Shown here: positions 46,085-56,607 of the stretch, in pieces
Layout: the number at the start of each line of letters is the position of its first letter
Numbering within the stretch: position 1 is the stretch's first letter
From: Vibrio sp. DW001
GTDB lineage: Bacteria > Pseudomonadota > Gammaproteobacteria > Enterobacterales > Vibrionaceae
DNA: 64,000 nt
Direction of reading: 5' to 3'
Assembly: GCF_029016285.1 (NCBI RefSeq)
Contig: NZ_CP091975.1
Span: 1,488,001-1,552,000, forward strand
Translations under genes and position numbers: made by a program
The notes under the pieces: generated by a model
Seen by the model: only the letters and a program-made list of their open reading frames with translations
Database searches by the model: none
Told to the model about the DNA's origin: nothing

Positions 46085-47530
46085 TTATTGGTTTTTATCT
46101 TTAAAACGTGCAGCAATCTCAACGAACTCAGATTCTACCGACAAGAAGGCTTCCACTACTAGGGGGTCAAAGTGACTGCCTGAGCCTTCCAGTATGATAG
46201 ATTTTGCTTTTTCATGACTAAAAGCTGGCTTATAGACTCTTTTCGAGATTAACGCGTCATAAACATCAGCCAAAGCCATTAATCGTCCAGAAATTGGGAT
46301 GTTGCTGCCTGACAACTGCTTTGGATACCCAGAACCGTCCCATTTTTCATGGTGGGTCAATGATATCTCTTTGGCCACATTTAGGAATGAGCATGGCCCT
46401 AATTGCTCTTCGGCAAAGGAGAGGGCATCCGCACCAATCTGAGGATGTTGTTTCATTATTTCAAACTCTTCTTCGGTGAGTTTTCCGGGTTTGAGCAATA
46501 CGTTGTCAGGGATGCCAACTTTACCCATGTCGTGCAGCGGTGCTGATTTGTGTAGAATGTCAATATACGAAGCGGACAACGTCTCAGAATGCAAAGGGTG
46601 TGAAGATAGGTTTTGGGCCAATGCTTTCACGTACTGCTGTGTTCTGAGGATATGAGCGCCCGTTTCATTGTCGCGCGTTTCAGCCAGTGCGGATAGACTT
46701 ACAATGGCGATGTCGCGGGTGTTTTCTACTTCTGCTCTTGAAGAGTGAAGAGAGTCGAGCATATTATTGGTCAACGATGCGACTGAGCCTAATTCGTCGT
46801 TATCAAATATAGGAACACGAATATCGACTTCTCCAGCGCTTACTTTCTCTAACGCAAGTTCCTGAGAGTCGAATAGTTGCTTTAATAGTTTTGTCCATAA
46901 GACGATTATAGTTGCGCCGTATGCCATAAGAACGAACGAAACATAGATAAACTCCTTCAGTACGCTAATTCGACCAGAGCCATCTAAAAGCCGTTCAGGG
47001 TTATGTTCAAGCCAATAGATATCTTTAACTTCAATCATTGTCAGAGACGCGATTGTTGCAATAATAAGCAACGAAAATAGAGAGATCATCTGCGTGATGA
47101 TGGAGCGACGTTCGCCAGTTAAAGAGGTTAGAAATTGGTCACTTGCCACGTGTCGATTTTTTTCCAGAAGCTCCAATATAGTGCCAGATAGAAAACCAAA
47201 CAGTGCCATACCAAAGATGACTTTCAAATTGCTGTCGTAAGGGAATTCATAGTTCAAGTTGTAGAACCCTGCCAGCGGGAGACTGAATGCAACAAAGAGC
47301 AGTGTATCTAATTTGGAGAGCTGCCCATTGAATGGAAAAAAACCACGTGTAGATAAAATATGACGGGTGACGAACATGGCAAAAAAGGTTATTGCGACAT
47401 GAGACCCTATCTCGACAGCAGACAATGTTTCTAGCATCGGACAGACTCGGCCACCGTACGTACCGAAAATGATGCCAGCGATTGAATAACTCATTAAGGT
47501 ATTAGTGAATTGATACTTCGGTTGATACAT
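46085..47530 (-). CDS. HD-GYP c-di-GMP phosphodiesterase with membrane sensor and HAMP
   Basis: 481 residues. The first 220 residues hold about six membrane segments, followed by a HAMP-like linker (about 220-275, VSAGEVDIRVPIFDNDELG). The HD-GYP domain (about 285-475) carries ETRDNETGAHILRTQQYV, LHDMGKVGIPDNVLLKPG, HHEKWDGSGYPKQL and DVYDAL. All metal ligands and the GYP motif are visible, so it should degrade c-di-GMP. It is alone between aspC and asnS, where E. coli has ompF. Confidence 0.92.
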   Translation of the reverse strand: MYQPKYQFTNTLMSYSIAGIIFGTYGGRVCPMLETLSAVEIGSHVAITFFAMFVTRHILSTRGFFPFNGQLSKLDTLLFVAFSLPLAGFYNLNYEFPYDSNLKVIFGMALFGFLSGTILELLEKNRHVASDQFLTSLTGERRSIITQMISLFSLLIIATIASLTMIEVKDIYWLEHNPERLLDGSGRISVLKEFIYVSFVLMAYGATIIVLWTKLLKQLFDSQELALEKVSAGEVDIRVPIFDNDELGSVASLTNNMLDSLHSSRAEVENTRDIAIVSLSALAETRDNETGAHILRTQQYVKALAQNLSSHPLHSETLSASYIDILHKSAPLHDMGKVGIPDNVLLKPGKLTEEEFEIMKQHPQIGADALSFAEEQLGPCSFLNVAKEISLTHHEKWDGSGYPKQLSGSNIPISGRLMALADVYDALISKRVYKPAFSHEKAKSIILEGSGSHFDPLVVEAFLSVESEFVEIAARFKDKNQ

Positions 47531-47625
47531 GGCCTGTCCCTAGAATGTCACTGGCAGTTATCTTAATTGATAAGACCTAATGGCCAACCAGTTTATTTCA
47601 TGCTGATAGAAATGGAACGAAAATC

Positions 47626-47654
47626 ATAAAAAAAGCCGCCTAAATTGGGCGGCT
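47626..47654 (-). terminator. Terminator of asnS
   Basis: AGCCGCC (47634-47640) pairs with GGCGGCT (47648-47654). On the minus strand the stem is followed by seven T. Confidence 0.9.
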
Positions 47655-47707
47655 CTTAGCATTTTTCAAATAACGCTTTGCTGATTTAACGAAGCAAAAG
47701 ACAGCGT

Positions 47708-49108
47708 TTAGAAATTTGCGCTTCTTGGCGTTCTTGGGAATGGAATAACATCACGTACGTTTGCCATGCCAGTAACGTAGGTTACAAGACGTTCGAAGCC
47801 CAAACCAAATCCAGAATGAGGCACAGTCCCATAGCGACGAAGATCGCGATACCAGCCCATGTGTTCCGGGTCGATATTCATCTCGCGCATGCGGTTATCA
47901 AGAACATCAAGGCGTTCTTCACGTTGAGCACCGCCAATAATCTCACCGATACCTGGTGCGAGAACATCCATTGCAGCGACTGTTTTGCCATCGTCATTCA
48001 TACGCATATAGAATGCTTTGATGTCTTTTGGGTAGTTTTTAACTATCACTGGTGCTTTGAAATGCTCTTCCGCTAAGAAGCGCTCATGTTCCGATGACAT
48101 ATCGATACCCCATTCAACAGGGAACTCAAATTCTTTACCAGAATCAATGAGAATCTGGATGGCATCTGTGTAATCGACTTGTGCAAAGTCAGCGTCTACG
48201 AATTGTTCTAGTCGAGTAATTGCTTCTTTGTTAATACGTTGAGCAAAGAACTCTAAGTCATCGCGATTCTCTTCTAGTACGGCTTTAAACACGTACTTGA
48301 GCATGTCTTCAGCTAACGACGCTATGTCATTAAGATCGGCGAAAGCAACCTCAGGTTCCACCATCCAAAATTCGGCTAAGTGACGACTTGTGTTTGAATT
48401 TTCTGCACGGAATGTAGGACCAAAGGTATAGACTTTACTCAGCGCACATGCATAAGCTTCAGCGTTAAGTTGGCCCGATACCGTTAGGAATGTCTCTTTG
48501 CCGAAGAAATCTTCGTTATAATCGATATCACCTTGCTCTGTACGAGGGAGGTTAGTCATATCTAATGTAGATACTCGGAACATCTCACCAGCGCCTTCAG
48601 CATCGGAAGAGGTGATGAGAGGTGCAGACATCCAATAGTAACCATTTTCATGGTAGAAACGATGTATTGCTTGCGATAAGCAGTTACGCACGCGAGCAAC
48701 AGCTCCAATAACATTAGTGCGTGGACGTAGGTGAGCAACCTCGCGCAAATACTCGATAGAATGACGAGTCTTTGCCATTGGATAAGTGTCCGCATCTTCG
48801 ACCCAACCGACAACATTAACGTCTGTGGCTGCGAGTTCAAAGTCTTGCCCTTTTGCTGGTGACTCAACAATAGTACCGGTTACTTCGACAGAACAGCCTG
48901 CGGTGAGTTTTAATACTTCATTAGAATAATTATTTAAATTATTAGGGACCACGGCCTGAATCGGGTCGAAACAAGAGCCGTCATAAATGGCGAGGAAAGA
49001 GATACCGGCTTTGGAATCTCGACGTGTACGGATCCAGCCACGAACAGTTACTTCACTGTCTACCGCTAGCTTTCCGCCTAAAACGTCTTTTACAGGCGCG
49101 TAAGTCAT
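47708..49108 (-). CDS. asnS: Asparaginyl-tRNA synthetase
   Basis: 466 residues from the ATG at 49108 ([14 protein letters not shown]), the E. coli AsnS length. Upstream in-frame starts at 49162 and 49126 add residues not seen in homologues. An OB-fold anticodon-binding domain ([20 protein letters not shown]) is followed by the class II catalytic core, with [20 protein letters not shown] and the motif 3 end [15 protein letters not shown], closing [14 protein letters not shown]. It charges tRNA-Asn. Confidence 0.98.
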   Translation of the reverse strand: MTYAPVKDVLGGKLAVDSEVTVRGWIRTRRDSKAGISFLAIYDGSCFDPIQAVVPNNLNNYSNEVLKLTAGCSVEVTGTIVESPAKGQDFELAATDVNVVGWVEDADTYPMAKTRHSIEYLREVAHLRPRTNVIGAVARVRNCLSQAIHRFYHENGYYWMSAPLITSSDAEGAGEMFRVSTLDMTNLPRTEQGDIDYNEDFFGKETFLTVSGQLNAEAYACALSKVYTFGPTFRAENSNTSRHLAEFWMVEPEVAFADLNDIASLAEDMLKYVFKAVLEENRDDLEFFAQRINKEAITRLEQFVDADFAQVDYTDAIQILIDSGKEFEFPVEWGIDMSSEHERFLAEEHFKAPVIVKNYPKDIKAFYMRMNDDGKTVAAMDVLAPGIGEIIGGAQREERLDVLDNRMREMNIDPEHMGWYRDLRRYGTVPHSGFGLGFERLVTYVTGMANVRDVIPFPRTPRSANF

Positions 49109-49341
49109 TTTATTTTTATTCTCCATAAAGAATGAACAGCAAAACATGTCGCTTGTTTGCAACGATGTTTACCAAATTTAGAAATTGTTATATTCAACCT
49201 GCGATATTACCTGTCAAATAAATAGCTTCAAGCACAAATGACAAATAAACATAGAAAAAGTACAAAATGAAGACGAGTGAGGTCAAATTCGGGTCTGACG
49301 GGCTATGTTTTATTTAAAATAGGCTTTTTGTTGTTGATAAA

Positions 49342-49812
49342 TTAGCCGATTTGTTTCCTCAAAATATGTTGCGGACCAGCGTCACCACCAAAATAAAGAA
49401 CCCCTGTATCGATAAAGCCCGCTTTCTCATAACAGCGATAAGCCGCAAGGTTCTTTTTGTTTACGGTTAAGCAGATAGAACGGCTATCGGCATAAGCACC
49501 ATAAGCATAAACGAGTATTCGTTGCATGGCTAATGTACCATAGCCTTTGCCTTGATATTGTTTTCCAATCACGAAGTTGCGAAGACCTAACTCGTTCTTC
49601 TCTGCAAAGGTGTATTTTTTTGAAAAGGCGGTATCTAAGATGAAAAACCCGAGTAATTCTTTACCTTCATTAACAACGTAAAACTCGTATTCTGGTAATC
49701 TATTTTTATACAATTCTCCAAACATCGATACAAACGGCTGCTGCTCTGAACTAATTTCCAGTTCCATCAGTGTCGAATAATCTCTCAGTTTGGCTTTTCT
49801 TATGGTAATCAT
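49342..49812 (-). CDS. GNAT family N-acetyltransferase
   Basis: 156 residues. The acetyl-CoA-binding motif lies in NFVIGKQYQGKGYGTLAMQR, followed by CLTVNKKNLAAYRCYEKAGF, both standard for GNATs. The substrate is not identifiable. It is upstream of asnS on the same strand but separated by 180 bases, and downstream of nudL by 49 bases. Confidence 0.88.
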   Translation of the reverse strand: MITIRKAKLRDYSTLMELEISSEQQPFVSMFGELYKNRLPEYEFYVVNEGKELLGFFILDTAFSKKYTFAEKNELGLRNFVIGKQYQGKGYGTLAMQRILVYAYGAYADSRSICLTVNKKNLAAYRCYEKAGFIDTGVLYFGGDAGPQHILRKQIG

Positions 49813-49861
49813 TGATTGAACAAGTCCAAATTGTCGTTACGAGTACGATGCGTAGAATAAC

Positions 49862-50449
49862 TCAATTTAATTGAAGTTGCAGTGCTTGAATTATTTGCGC
49901 TGTCACACCCCAAATGAAATGTTCTTTATAAGGGATAGCGAAGATTCGATGAGAATATGTCTTGAGTTGGAAAACTTGACTATAGAGTTGATCTATATCG
50001 AATAGGTGTGCGGCTGGTACTTCAAAAACGGTATCAACTTCGTTGGCATCGATGGTGGTCTGATAATCCTTGTTCACCAAGGCAATAACAGGTGTAACCA
50101 TGAATTGGCTGAATGTCATTAATGGAGGCAATTGTCCGAGAATAGTAACCAATTTAGGATCAAGTCCAATCTCTTCGTTGGCCTCACGAATTGCGGTTTG
50201 TTGAAGTGAATTATCAAACGATTCTAGTTTGCCTCCTGGAAAGCTGATCTGCCCGGGATGATGACGTAGATGGTTAGCTCGTTTGGTCAGAATAATATGT
50301 AGACCATCGTGTCGCTCAACGCAAGCAATGAGCACCGCCGCTTTACGTAATGAAGATGGTTCCAACTTTCGCAAACGCTCTAGTGATTCTGCATGATATT
50401 CAACCGGGATATTTAAACAGAAATTTTGTAATAACGTTTGGTAATTCAT
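49862..50449 (-). CDS. nudL: NUDIX hydrolase, CoA diphosphatase type
   Basis: 195 residues. The NUDIX box is GGKLESFDNSLQQTAIREAN then EEIGL, preceded by LTKRANHLRHHPGQISFPGG, the signature of the NudL/CoA pyrophosphatase group. It lies 14 bases downstream of pabB, matching the E. coli pabB-nudL pair. It probably hydrolyses CoA or related nucleotides as a housekeeping function. Confidence 0.9.
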   Translation of the reverse strand: MNYQTLLQNFCLNIPVEYHAESLERLRKLEPSSLRKAAVLIACVERHDGLHIILTKRANHLRHHPGQISFPGGKLESFDNSLQQTAIREANEEIGLDPKLVTILGQLPPLMTFSQFMVTPVIALVNKDYQTTIDANEVDTVFEVPAAHLFDIDQLYSQVFQLKTYSHRIFAIPYKEHFIWGVTAQIIQALQLQLN

Positions 50450-50463
50450 CTATAAATATTCCC

Positions 50464-51834
50464 TCAATAATCCGCGAGTATCGGTAAAATTTGACTCAAT
50501 TTGTCTAACGTTTCTTGGTATTCTGATGCCACTTGACTATCGGCAACTAAGCCACCGCCAGCCCATGCATATAAGCGTTGCTCTGTTGCAATTAACGTTC
50601 TAATAGTAATACTGCTGTCCATCTGACCAGAGCGGCTAATATAGCCAATACTGCCACAATAAATACTTCTTCGGTGCGGCTCTAACTCTTCAATAATCTC
50701 CATCGCACGAACTTTTGGCGCACCTGTAATCGAGCCTCCTGGGAAGCATGCGCGTAAGCAATCAGTGACGTTGTACTCTGCGGCTAACTCAGCAGTCACT
50801 GTGCTAACAAGGTGATGGACCGCAGGGAAGCTTTCAACTTCAAATAATAGTGGAACCTTCACTGTTCCAGGTTTTGCGACCCGACCGATATCATTGCGCA
50901 GAAGGTCAACGATCATCAGATTTTCGGCCTGGTCTTTTTCAGTATTAACGAGATCGTGGGCGTTTTCCATATCCTTTACTGGATTCTTAGACCGTGGACG
51001 TGTGCCCTTAATTGGCTTTGTCTCAATATTTTGCCCTTTTATTTGTAAAAAACGCTCAGGAGAGATACTTAAAACCGCGCTGTTTTCCAGTTTTATAAAG
51101 GCAGAGAAGGGAGCTTGGTTTGCTTGCTCTAGTATTTGATAAGCCTGCCAAATACTACCTTGATAATCGGCGCAAAACCGCTGTGCGAGGTTAATTTGGT
51201 AGCAGTCACCTGAGTGTAAGTATCTATATACAGCGTTAAACTTTGACGTGTAGTCAGCCTTGGACATGTTTGACTGCCATTGAGAAGAAAGGGCAAAACG
51301 GGTCTGCATGGCCTCTTTTAGATTGAGTAACCAAGTGAGGTGCTTATCAATGTTGTTTCCAACTATACAGGCGGTTTGTTCGAGATGATCGATGACCACT
51401 GCCCATTCATAAATACCAATCGCCATGTCTGGCGTGTCTATGTCTTTCGTCGCGATATTAGGGATTGTTTCTACTCGTCTACCCAAGTCGTACCCAAAAT
51501 AACCCAGTGCGCCACCTATAAAAGGAAGATCGATGTCGATGTCGATATTAGGGAGAAGTGCTTCCTGAATTTCTTGAAGTAAGGTAAATGGGTCACGGTT
51601 GGATTTTTGTACTTCATTACCATGCGTTATTGAGGTTTGTTCTTCGGATGTCACGAGTGTCGCGATAGGTCGTGTAACCAATATATCGTAACGGCTGTCA
51701 GAATGATGCTTAGAAGCAGAACGAAGCAGCATCGACCAAGGAAGTTCCGAAATTGGTGTGAAAAGCGTTAACGCAAGGCTAGGGCTGTAGTCGAGTGGAA
51801 TTGTACTGATGTGTTGAAATTTATTGGTATTCAT
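50464..51834 (-). CDS. pabB: Aminodeoxychorismate synthase component I
   Basis: 456 residues from the ATG at 51834; an upstream TTG at 51861 is less likely. An anthranilate synthase-like chorismate-binding enzyme: GALGYFGYDLGRRVE, CYQINLAQRF, AFIKLENSAVLSISPERFLQ, KPIKGTRPRS, MIVDLLRNDIGRV, PGGSITGAPKVRAMEIIEEL. With PabA it makes 4-amino-4-deoxychorismate for folate. It is divergent from the fumarase gene. Confidence 0.96.
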   Translation of the reverse strand: MNTNKFQHISTIPLDYSPSLALTLFTPISELPWSMLLRSASKHHSDSRYDILVTRPIATLVTSEEQTSITHGNEVQKSNRDPFTLLQEIQEALLPNIDIDIDLPFIGGALGYFGYDLGRRVETIPNIATKDIDTPDMAIGIYEWAVVIDHLEQTACIVGNNIDKHLTWLLNLKEAMQTRFALSSQWQSNMSKADYTSKFNAVYRYLHSGDCYQINLAQRFCADYQGSIWQAYQILEQANQAPFSAFIKLENSAVLSISPERFLQIKGQNIETKPIKGTRPRSKNPVKDMENAHDLVNTEKDQAENLMIVDLLRNDIGRVAKPGTVKVPLLFEVESFPAVHHLVSTVTAELAAEYNVTDCLRACFPGGSITGAPKVRAMEIIEELEPHRRSIYCGSIGYISRSGQMDSSITIRTLIATEQRLYAWAGGGLVADSQVASEYQETLDKLSQILPILADY

Positions 51835-51977
51835 TTGTTTGATTTGTGACAAAGGGTTCAATCACTGAATGGCGCTAGGTTGCGAGCAAGGGTATCATAA
51901 TTTAAAAATTAAATAATATTCAGTTGGGTGTCATGGCACATTCTTTTGAATCAAAAAATGGAATAGAGAGGCAAGCA

Positions 51978-53492
51978 ATGAACGTCATTCGTAAACAAGA
52001 TCTAATCAGTAGTGTGGCTGACGCACTTCAATACATTTCGTACTACCACCCGCTCGATTTTATTAAGGCGTTGGAGAGTGCTTACGAAAAAGAGCAGAGT
52101 AAGGCAGCCAAGGATGCAATGGCTCAAATTCTTATCAATTCTCGAATGTCTGCGGAAGGTCGTCGGCCTATCTGTCAGGATACGGGTATCGTCACTTGTT
52201 TCGTAAACATTGGTATGCAAGTCCAGTGGGAGAGCGATCTGACGGTTCAAGAAATGGTCGATGAGGGGGTGCGTCAAGCATATACGAATCCTGATAACCC
52301 TCTGCGAGCATCGGTTTTGTCCGACCCCGCAGGTAAACGTATAAACACCAAAGACAATACGCCTGCGGTTGTTCATATCAATATGGTGCCGGGTGACAAG
52401 GTTGAAGTGCAGATCGCGGCTAAGGGTGGCGGCTCAGAAAACAAGACCAAGATGGTGATGCTGAATCCATCGGATGACATTGCAGAATGGGTAGAGAAAA
52501 CATTGCCGACGATGGGGGCAGGTTGGTGTCCTCCAGGTATGCTCGGGATAGGTATCGGTGGGACGGCAGAAAAAGCAGCGGTATTGGCTAAAGAGTCGTT
52601 AATGGAAAATATAGATATCCAAGACTTGATTGACCGCGGCCCGTCAAATGCAGAAGAAGAGTTGCGTTTAGATATCTTTGACCGTGTTAATAAACTTGGT
52701 ATTGGAGCTCAGGGTCTTGGTGGGCTCACTACCGTTGTCGACGTTAAGATTAAATCGGCTCCGACTCATGCGGCTTCTAAACCTGTTTGTATGATTCCGA
52801 ACTGCGCCGCTACACGCCACACTCATTTTACACTTGATGGATCTGGACCAGCCGAACTAACGCCACCAAAACTAGAAGACTGGCCACAAATAACGTGGGA
52901 AGCAGATAAAAATACACGTCGAGTGAATCTTAATGAAGTGACCAAAGAGGACGTTAAAGAGTGGAAAACAGGTGAAACGGTTTTACTGTCAGGCAAGATC
53001 TTAACTGGTCGTGACGCGGCTCATAAACGTATTCAAAGTATGCTTGCAAGCGGCGAGGGTCTGCCTGAAGGTGTCGACTTTAAAGGTAAATTTATTTACT
53101 ACGTCGGCCCCGTTGATGCGGTAGGTGATGAGGTTGTGGGTCCAGCAGGTCCAACAACCTCAACTCGTATGGATAAGTTCACTGATATGATGCTTGAAGA
53201 AACGGGCTTAATGGGAATGATAGGTAAGGCGGAACGAGGCCCTGAGGCTATTGAGTCTATTAAAAAGAACCAAGCCGTTTATCTAATGGCCGTTGGTGGC
53301 GCAGCCTATTTAGTTGCGAAAGCAATTAAGAAAGCTCGTGTTGTTGCTTTCGAAGAGTTGGGGATGGAAGCTATTTATGAATTTGATGTGGAAGATATGC
53401 CTGTTACCGTTGCCGTTGATTCGCGAGGCGCTAATGCGCACCAAATTGGTCCTGATACTTGGAAAGTAAAAATAGCAGAAGCAGCAAAATAA
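51978..53492 (+). CDS. fumA: Class I (4Fe-4S) fumarate hydratase
   Basis: 504 residues from the ATG at 51978, preceded by GAGAGG; earlier in-frame ATGs at 51924 and 51933 lack support. An alpha domain carries Cys66 in RPICQDTGIV, Cys184 in GAGWCPPGMLGIG and Cys276 in IPNCAATRHTHF, the likely cluster ligands. A beta domain carries GKILTGRDAAHKRI, YYVGPVDA and VGPAGPTTSTRMD. It interconverts fumarate and malate with an oxygen-sensitive cluster. Confidence 0.95.
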   Translation: MNVIRKQDLISSVADALQYISYYHPLDFIKALESAYEKEQSKAAKDAMAQILINSRMSAEGRRPICQDTGIVTCFVNIGMQVQWESDLTVQEMVDEGVRQAYTNPDNPLRASVLSDPAGKRINTKDNTPAVVHINMVPGDKVEVQIAAKGGGSENKTKMVMLNPSDDIAEWVEKTLPTMGAGWCPPGMLGIGIGGTAEKAAVLAKESLMENIDIQDLIDRGPSNAEEELRLDIFDRVNKLGIGAQGLGGLTTVVDVKIKSAPTHAASKPVCMIPNCAATRHTHFTLDGSGPAELTPPKLEDWPQITWEADKNTRRVNLNEVTKEDVKEWKTGETVLLSGKILTGRDAAHKRIQSMLASGEGLPEGVDFKGKFIYYVGPVDAVGDEVVGPAGPTTSTRMDKFTDMMLEETGLMGMIGKAERGPEAIESIKKNQAVYLMAVGGAAYLVAKAIKKARVVAFEELGMEAIYEFDVEDMPVTVAVDSRGANAHQIGPDTWKVKIAEAAK

Positions 53493-53507
53493 TAACGTAA
53501 TGTTGAC

Positions 53508-53534
53508 AAAGCGCAGGATAATTTGCGCTTTTTC
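53508..53534 (+). terminator. Terminator of fumA
   Basis: AAAGCGCA-GGATAATT-TGCGCTTT, ending in a T-rich tract; 15 bases after the stop. Confidence 0.85.
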
Positions 53535-53699
53535 TTGATTTATCAATGGTATGGTATTTAATAAAAAGTAATCGTATTTTTTACAAATATTATGAATTAG
53601 GGTACCTCAAATGTTGTGCTATCAGTATTTGGCGTACCCTATATCGATCTCAAAATTAGATATATCGACCAAAAAATAAAAACAAGGATGGAATTTAAA

Positions 53700-53885
53700 A
53701 TGGCTCGTTTTGTACAAGTACTTCAGCTCATCATTGCCGTTATCGTTGGTTTTTTCGTTGTGAAAGATATGATTTTGCAAGGTATTGGTGTTTTTAATCA
53801 GCAGTGGGTAATGATTAGCATCGTCACTACGTTGCTATTAGAACTCGCTCTCTTTGTCATATACAAATTGGTAGAAGAAGACTAG
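53700..53885 (+). CDS. 61-residue membrane protein, function unknown
   Basis: The ATG at 53700 (MARFVQVLQLIIAV) is preceded by AAGGA (53684-53688). Upstream in-frame starts add a stretch unlike a membrane protein. Two hydrophobic helices (about 6-24 and 36-55) are joined by a short loop (ILQGIGVFNQQW), and the end KLVEED is acidic. It is followed by its own terminator, just before ycjX. The psp genes that often precede ycjX are absent here, but nothing in this protein looks like PspB or PspC. Confidence 0.75.
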   Translation: MARFVQVLQLIIAVIVGFFVVKDMILQGIGVFNQQWVMISIVTTLLLELALFVIYKLVEED

Positions 53886-53904
53886 CAACGTCATAGATAA
53901 CCGA

Positions 53905-53950
53905 ACAAAGATTGATTAGTGAGAGTGCTAACCAATCTTTGTTTCTTTTT
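53905..53950 (+). terminator. Terminator of the 61-residue gene
   Basis: A two-part stem: ACAAAGATTG pairs with CAATCTTTGT, and inside it TTAG pairs with CTAA. A T-rich tract follows. Confidence 0.8.
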
Positions 53951-54021
53951 CTTTCACATCTCCTCACGTATCATCTCGCTAACCTATTCAGTGCCTAATC
54001 TCGTAGAGGATGCATAAATTA

Positions 54022-55410
54022 ATGAAAAAAATCCGCCAAGAAGTTAATGACTTATTCCATCGAGGAATGGATAGCCATATGCGATTAGCTGTAACAGGGC
54101 TTTCCAAGGCAGGTAAAACGGCGTTTATAACCTCATTGAGCAATCAGCTTTTATACTCGTCTATTGATGACAATCTACCGCTGTTAAGTGCTGCAAGAGA
54201 TAAGCGGCTAATCGGCGCAAAAAGAGTGCCGCAAACCAACATGATGGTTCCACGTTTCTCATATGATGAAGCCATGGACTCTTTACAAGAAGTGCCCGCT
54301 CAGTGGCCAGAGCCAACAAAAGATGTCAGTGAGATTCGCCTTGCTTTACGCTATAAGCCTAAAAAAGGGGCTAGGCGTCTATTGGCTGATTCATCAACCT
54401 TGTATCTTGATATCATCGATTATCCCGGAGAATGGCTACTAGACTTACCCTTATTGGAAATGAGTTTTGAGCAGTGGAGTGAAACGCAATTTGCATCGCT
54501 GAAAGGGATTCGGTCGGAGTTCGCTAAACCGTGGTTAGAGAGTTTAAAAGATCTCGATCCTCTAGCGGAAGCGAATGAAAAAGAGATTGAAAGAATTTCG
54601 TTAGTTTATACAGAATACCTATATCGCTGCAAAGAAGAAGGGCTGCATTGGGTGCAACCGGGCCGCTTTGTTTTGCCGGGAGAATTAAAGGGTGCGCCTG
54701 TTCTTCAGTTCTTCCCATACTCTGATACCGAGAATCCAGAACAGCTTAAGAAAGCAAGTAAGCATAGCGTCTATGGAATGCTGCGTACTCGTTATCAAGA
54801 GTACCAAACGAAAGTGGTTAAGCGTTTTTATAAAGAGTACTTCGCCACCTTTGACCGACAAATTGTATTAGTCGATTGCTTGCAACCATTGAATGCGGGT
54901 TATGAATCTTTCCATGATATGAAAAGTGCATTAGAGCAGATCATGAAAAGCTTTCGTTACGGTAGAAGCTCTCTATTAAAGCGGTTATTTTCTCCTCGAA
55001 TCGATAAGATACTTTTTGCGAGTACAAAAGCAGACCATGTCACACCAGATCAACATACTTCGTTGCTTTCTCTGCTGCAACAGATGGTACATCCGTCATG
55101 GCAACACGCCGCTTTTGAGAACATCGATATGGAATGTATGACCATTGCGTCAATCCGTGCCACGACGACGGGATTTGTCTCAAATGGTGATGACAATGTA
55201 CCGGCATTGCAAGGAACGACGAACGATGGTGTGCCGTTGACAATCTACCCCGGGGAAGTACCGGAAAAACTGCCAAAAAAAGAGTTTTGGGATAACAATC
55301 GGTTTGACTTTAACAGTTTTCGACCGATGGAGTCGAATAGTGATACCGCTTTGAATCACATCAGAATCGATAAAGCACTGCAATATTTAATTGGGGATAA
55401 ACTTAAATGA
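54022..55410 (+). CDS. ycjX: YcjX family P-loop NTPase
   Basis: 462 residues from the ATG at 54022; TAGAGG lies directly against an earlier ATG at 54010 and so suits 54022. Walker A is GLSKAGKT at residues 26-33, followed by LYLDIIDYPGEWLLDLPLLE and STKADHVT, as in the YcjX/DUF463 family of GTPase-like proteins. It is linked in other bacteria to envelope stress (psp) regulons; its molecular role is unsettled. It overlaps ycjF by ATGA. Confidence 0.94.
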   Translation: MKKIRQEVNDLFHRGMDSHMRLAVTGLSKAGKTAFITSLSNQLLYSSIDDNLPLLSAARDKRLIGAKRVPQTNMMVPRFSYDEAMDSLQEVPAQWPEPTKDVSEIRLALRYKPKKGARRLLADSSTLYLDIIDYPGEWLLDLPLLEMSFEQWSETQFASLKGIRSEFAKPWLESLKDLDPLAEANEKEIERISLVYTEYLYRCKEEGLHWVQPGRFVLPGELKGAPVLQFFPYSDTENPEQLKKASKHSVYGMLRTRYQEYQTKVVKRFYKEYFATFDRQIVLVDCLQPLNAGYESFHDMKSALEQIMKSFRYGRSSLLKRLFSPRIDKILFASTKADHVTPDQHTSLLSLLQQMVHPSWQHAAFENIDMECMTIASIRATTTGFVSNGDDNVPALQGTTNDGVPLTIYPGEVPEKLPKKEFWDNNRFDFNSFRPMESNSDTALNHIRIDKALQYLIGDKLK

Positions 55411-56429
55411 CAGAGTATAAATCTAAGCATATCTTTTCTGAGAACATCGATACGCCAACACAAGATGATATCGAACTGACTACCCATAAAACATTTGAAG
55501 AGCAGGTCAAATTTGTTCCTGCGGAGTTAGAAGAAGAGTCGGAAGCGTTAGCAGAAGAACAGCTAGAGTCAATTATCAGACCGAGTAAGAAACGCAAATG
55601 GCTAGGTGCCGGTTTGTTGGCTGTATTTACAGGTTTGATCGGTTGGCAAGCCGCAGACACTGTTATCACAGCGGTACAATCATCGAACTGGTTATCGGTA
55701 GGATGGTCTTTGTTTATGGCATCAATCGCTGGGTTGGGAATTTCGGCGATCGGTAAAGAACTATTAAAGCTAAGAAGATTACGCCATCATTTTTCTGTAC
55801 ATGAGCGGAGTGAAGAGTTACTAGAAAGCTCAGGACTTGGTAAAGGAAAATCTTTTTGTGAGCAACTGGCAAAAGAGAGCGGGATCAGCGATGTTAATCC
55901 GAGCTATAACCGTTGGCAAAGTGCAATAAACGATACGCACAACGACGCAGAAATATTGCAGATGTATGAAGGTATGGTCATCACTAAGCAAGATCAGCAA
56001 GCGAAAGCGATTGTGGCGAAATTATCCACAGAAGCGGCGGTACTTGTTGCAGTGAGCCCATTGGCTATTGTCGATATTTTGTTAGTTGCATGGCGAAATT
56101 TCAAACTAATTGATGAGCTAGCCCAAGTATATGGAGTCGAACTTGGTTACTGGTCAAGGTTGAAACTGTTTAAGCTGGTGTTGGTTAACATGGCAGTAGC
56201 AGGAGCAACAGAGGTGGCCACTGATGCCGGTATGGATCTGCTTTCTATGGATCTTGCGGGTAAAGTCTCTACTCGTGTCGCGCAAGGGTTTGGTGTTGGC
56301 ATCTTAACGGCAAGGCTGGGTCTTAGAGCGATGTCCTTGTTGCGACCTATCCCGTGGAATCAAGAGAACAAAGTCCGATTAGGAGAAATTCGTAAGATTT
56401 TGCTAATCAAACTGAAAAATACGTTATAG
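55407..56429 (+). CDS. ycjF: YcjF family membrane protein (DUF697)
   Basis: 340 residues. An acidic cytoplasmic N-terminus (about 1-65) precedes two membrane helices (about 68-90 and 100-120). The C-terminal DUF697 domain carries LSTEAAVLVAVSPLAIVDIL, YGVELGYWSRLKLFKLVLVN and GVGILTARLGLRAM. Coupled to ycjX by ATGA; the pair presumably works together at the inner membrane. Confidence 0.94.
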   Translation: MTEYKSKHIFSENIDTPTQDDIELTTHKTFEEQVKFVPAELEEESEALAEEQLESIIRPSKKRKWLGAGLLAVFTGLIGWQAADTVITAVQSSNWLSVGWSLFMASIAGLGISAIGKELLKLRRLRHHFSVHERSEELLESSGLGKGKSFCEQLAKESGISDVNPSYNRWQSAINDTHNDAEILQMYEGMVITKQDQQAKAIVAKLSTEAAVLVAVSPLAIVDILLVAWRNFKLIDELAQVYGVELGYWSRLKLFKLVLVNMAVAGATEVATDAGMDLLSMDLAGKVSTRVAQGFGVGILTARLGLRAMSLLRPIPWNQENKVRLGEIRKILLIKLKNTL

Positions 56430-56607
56430 AAGTTTGGTAATAACTGCACCGTTTTATATGACAAGATTCAGTCTTTAACGCGTGTTTATCCATCAGTTGA
56501 GGACCATTTTGAGTCGATCGCCTCAGAATCTGTTTATGATCTTGACGCCGTAAATTCCTTAATACAAACTGGTGTCAACTTTTCCTGACACCTTGAAGGA
56601 TTTTTTC

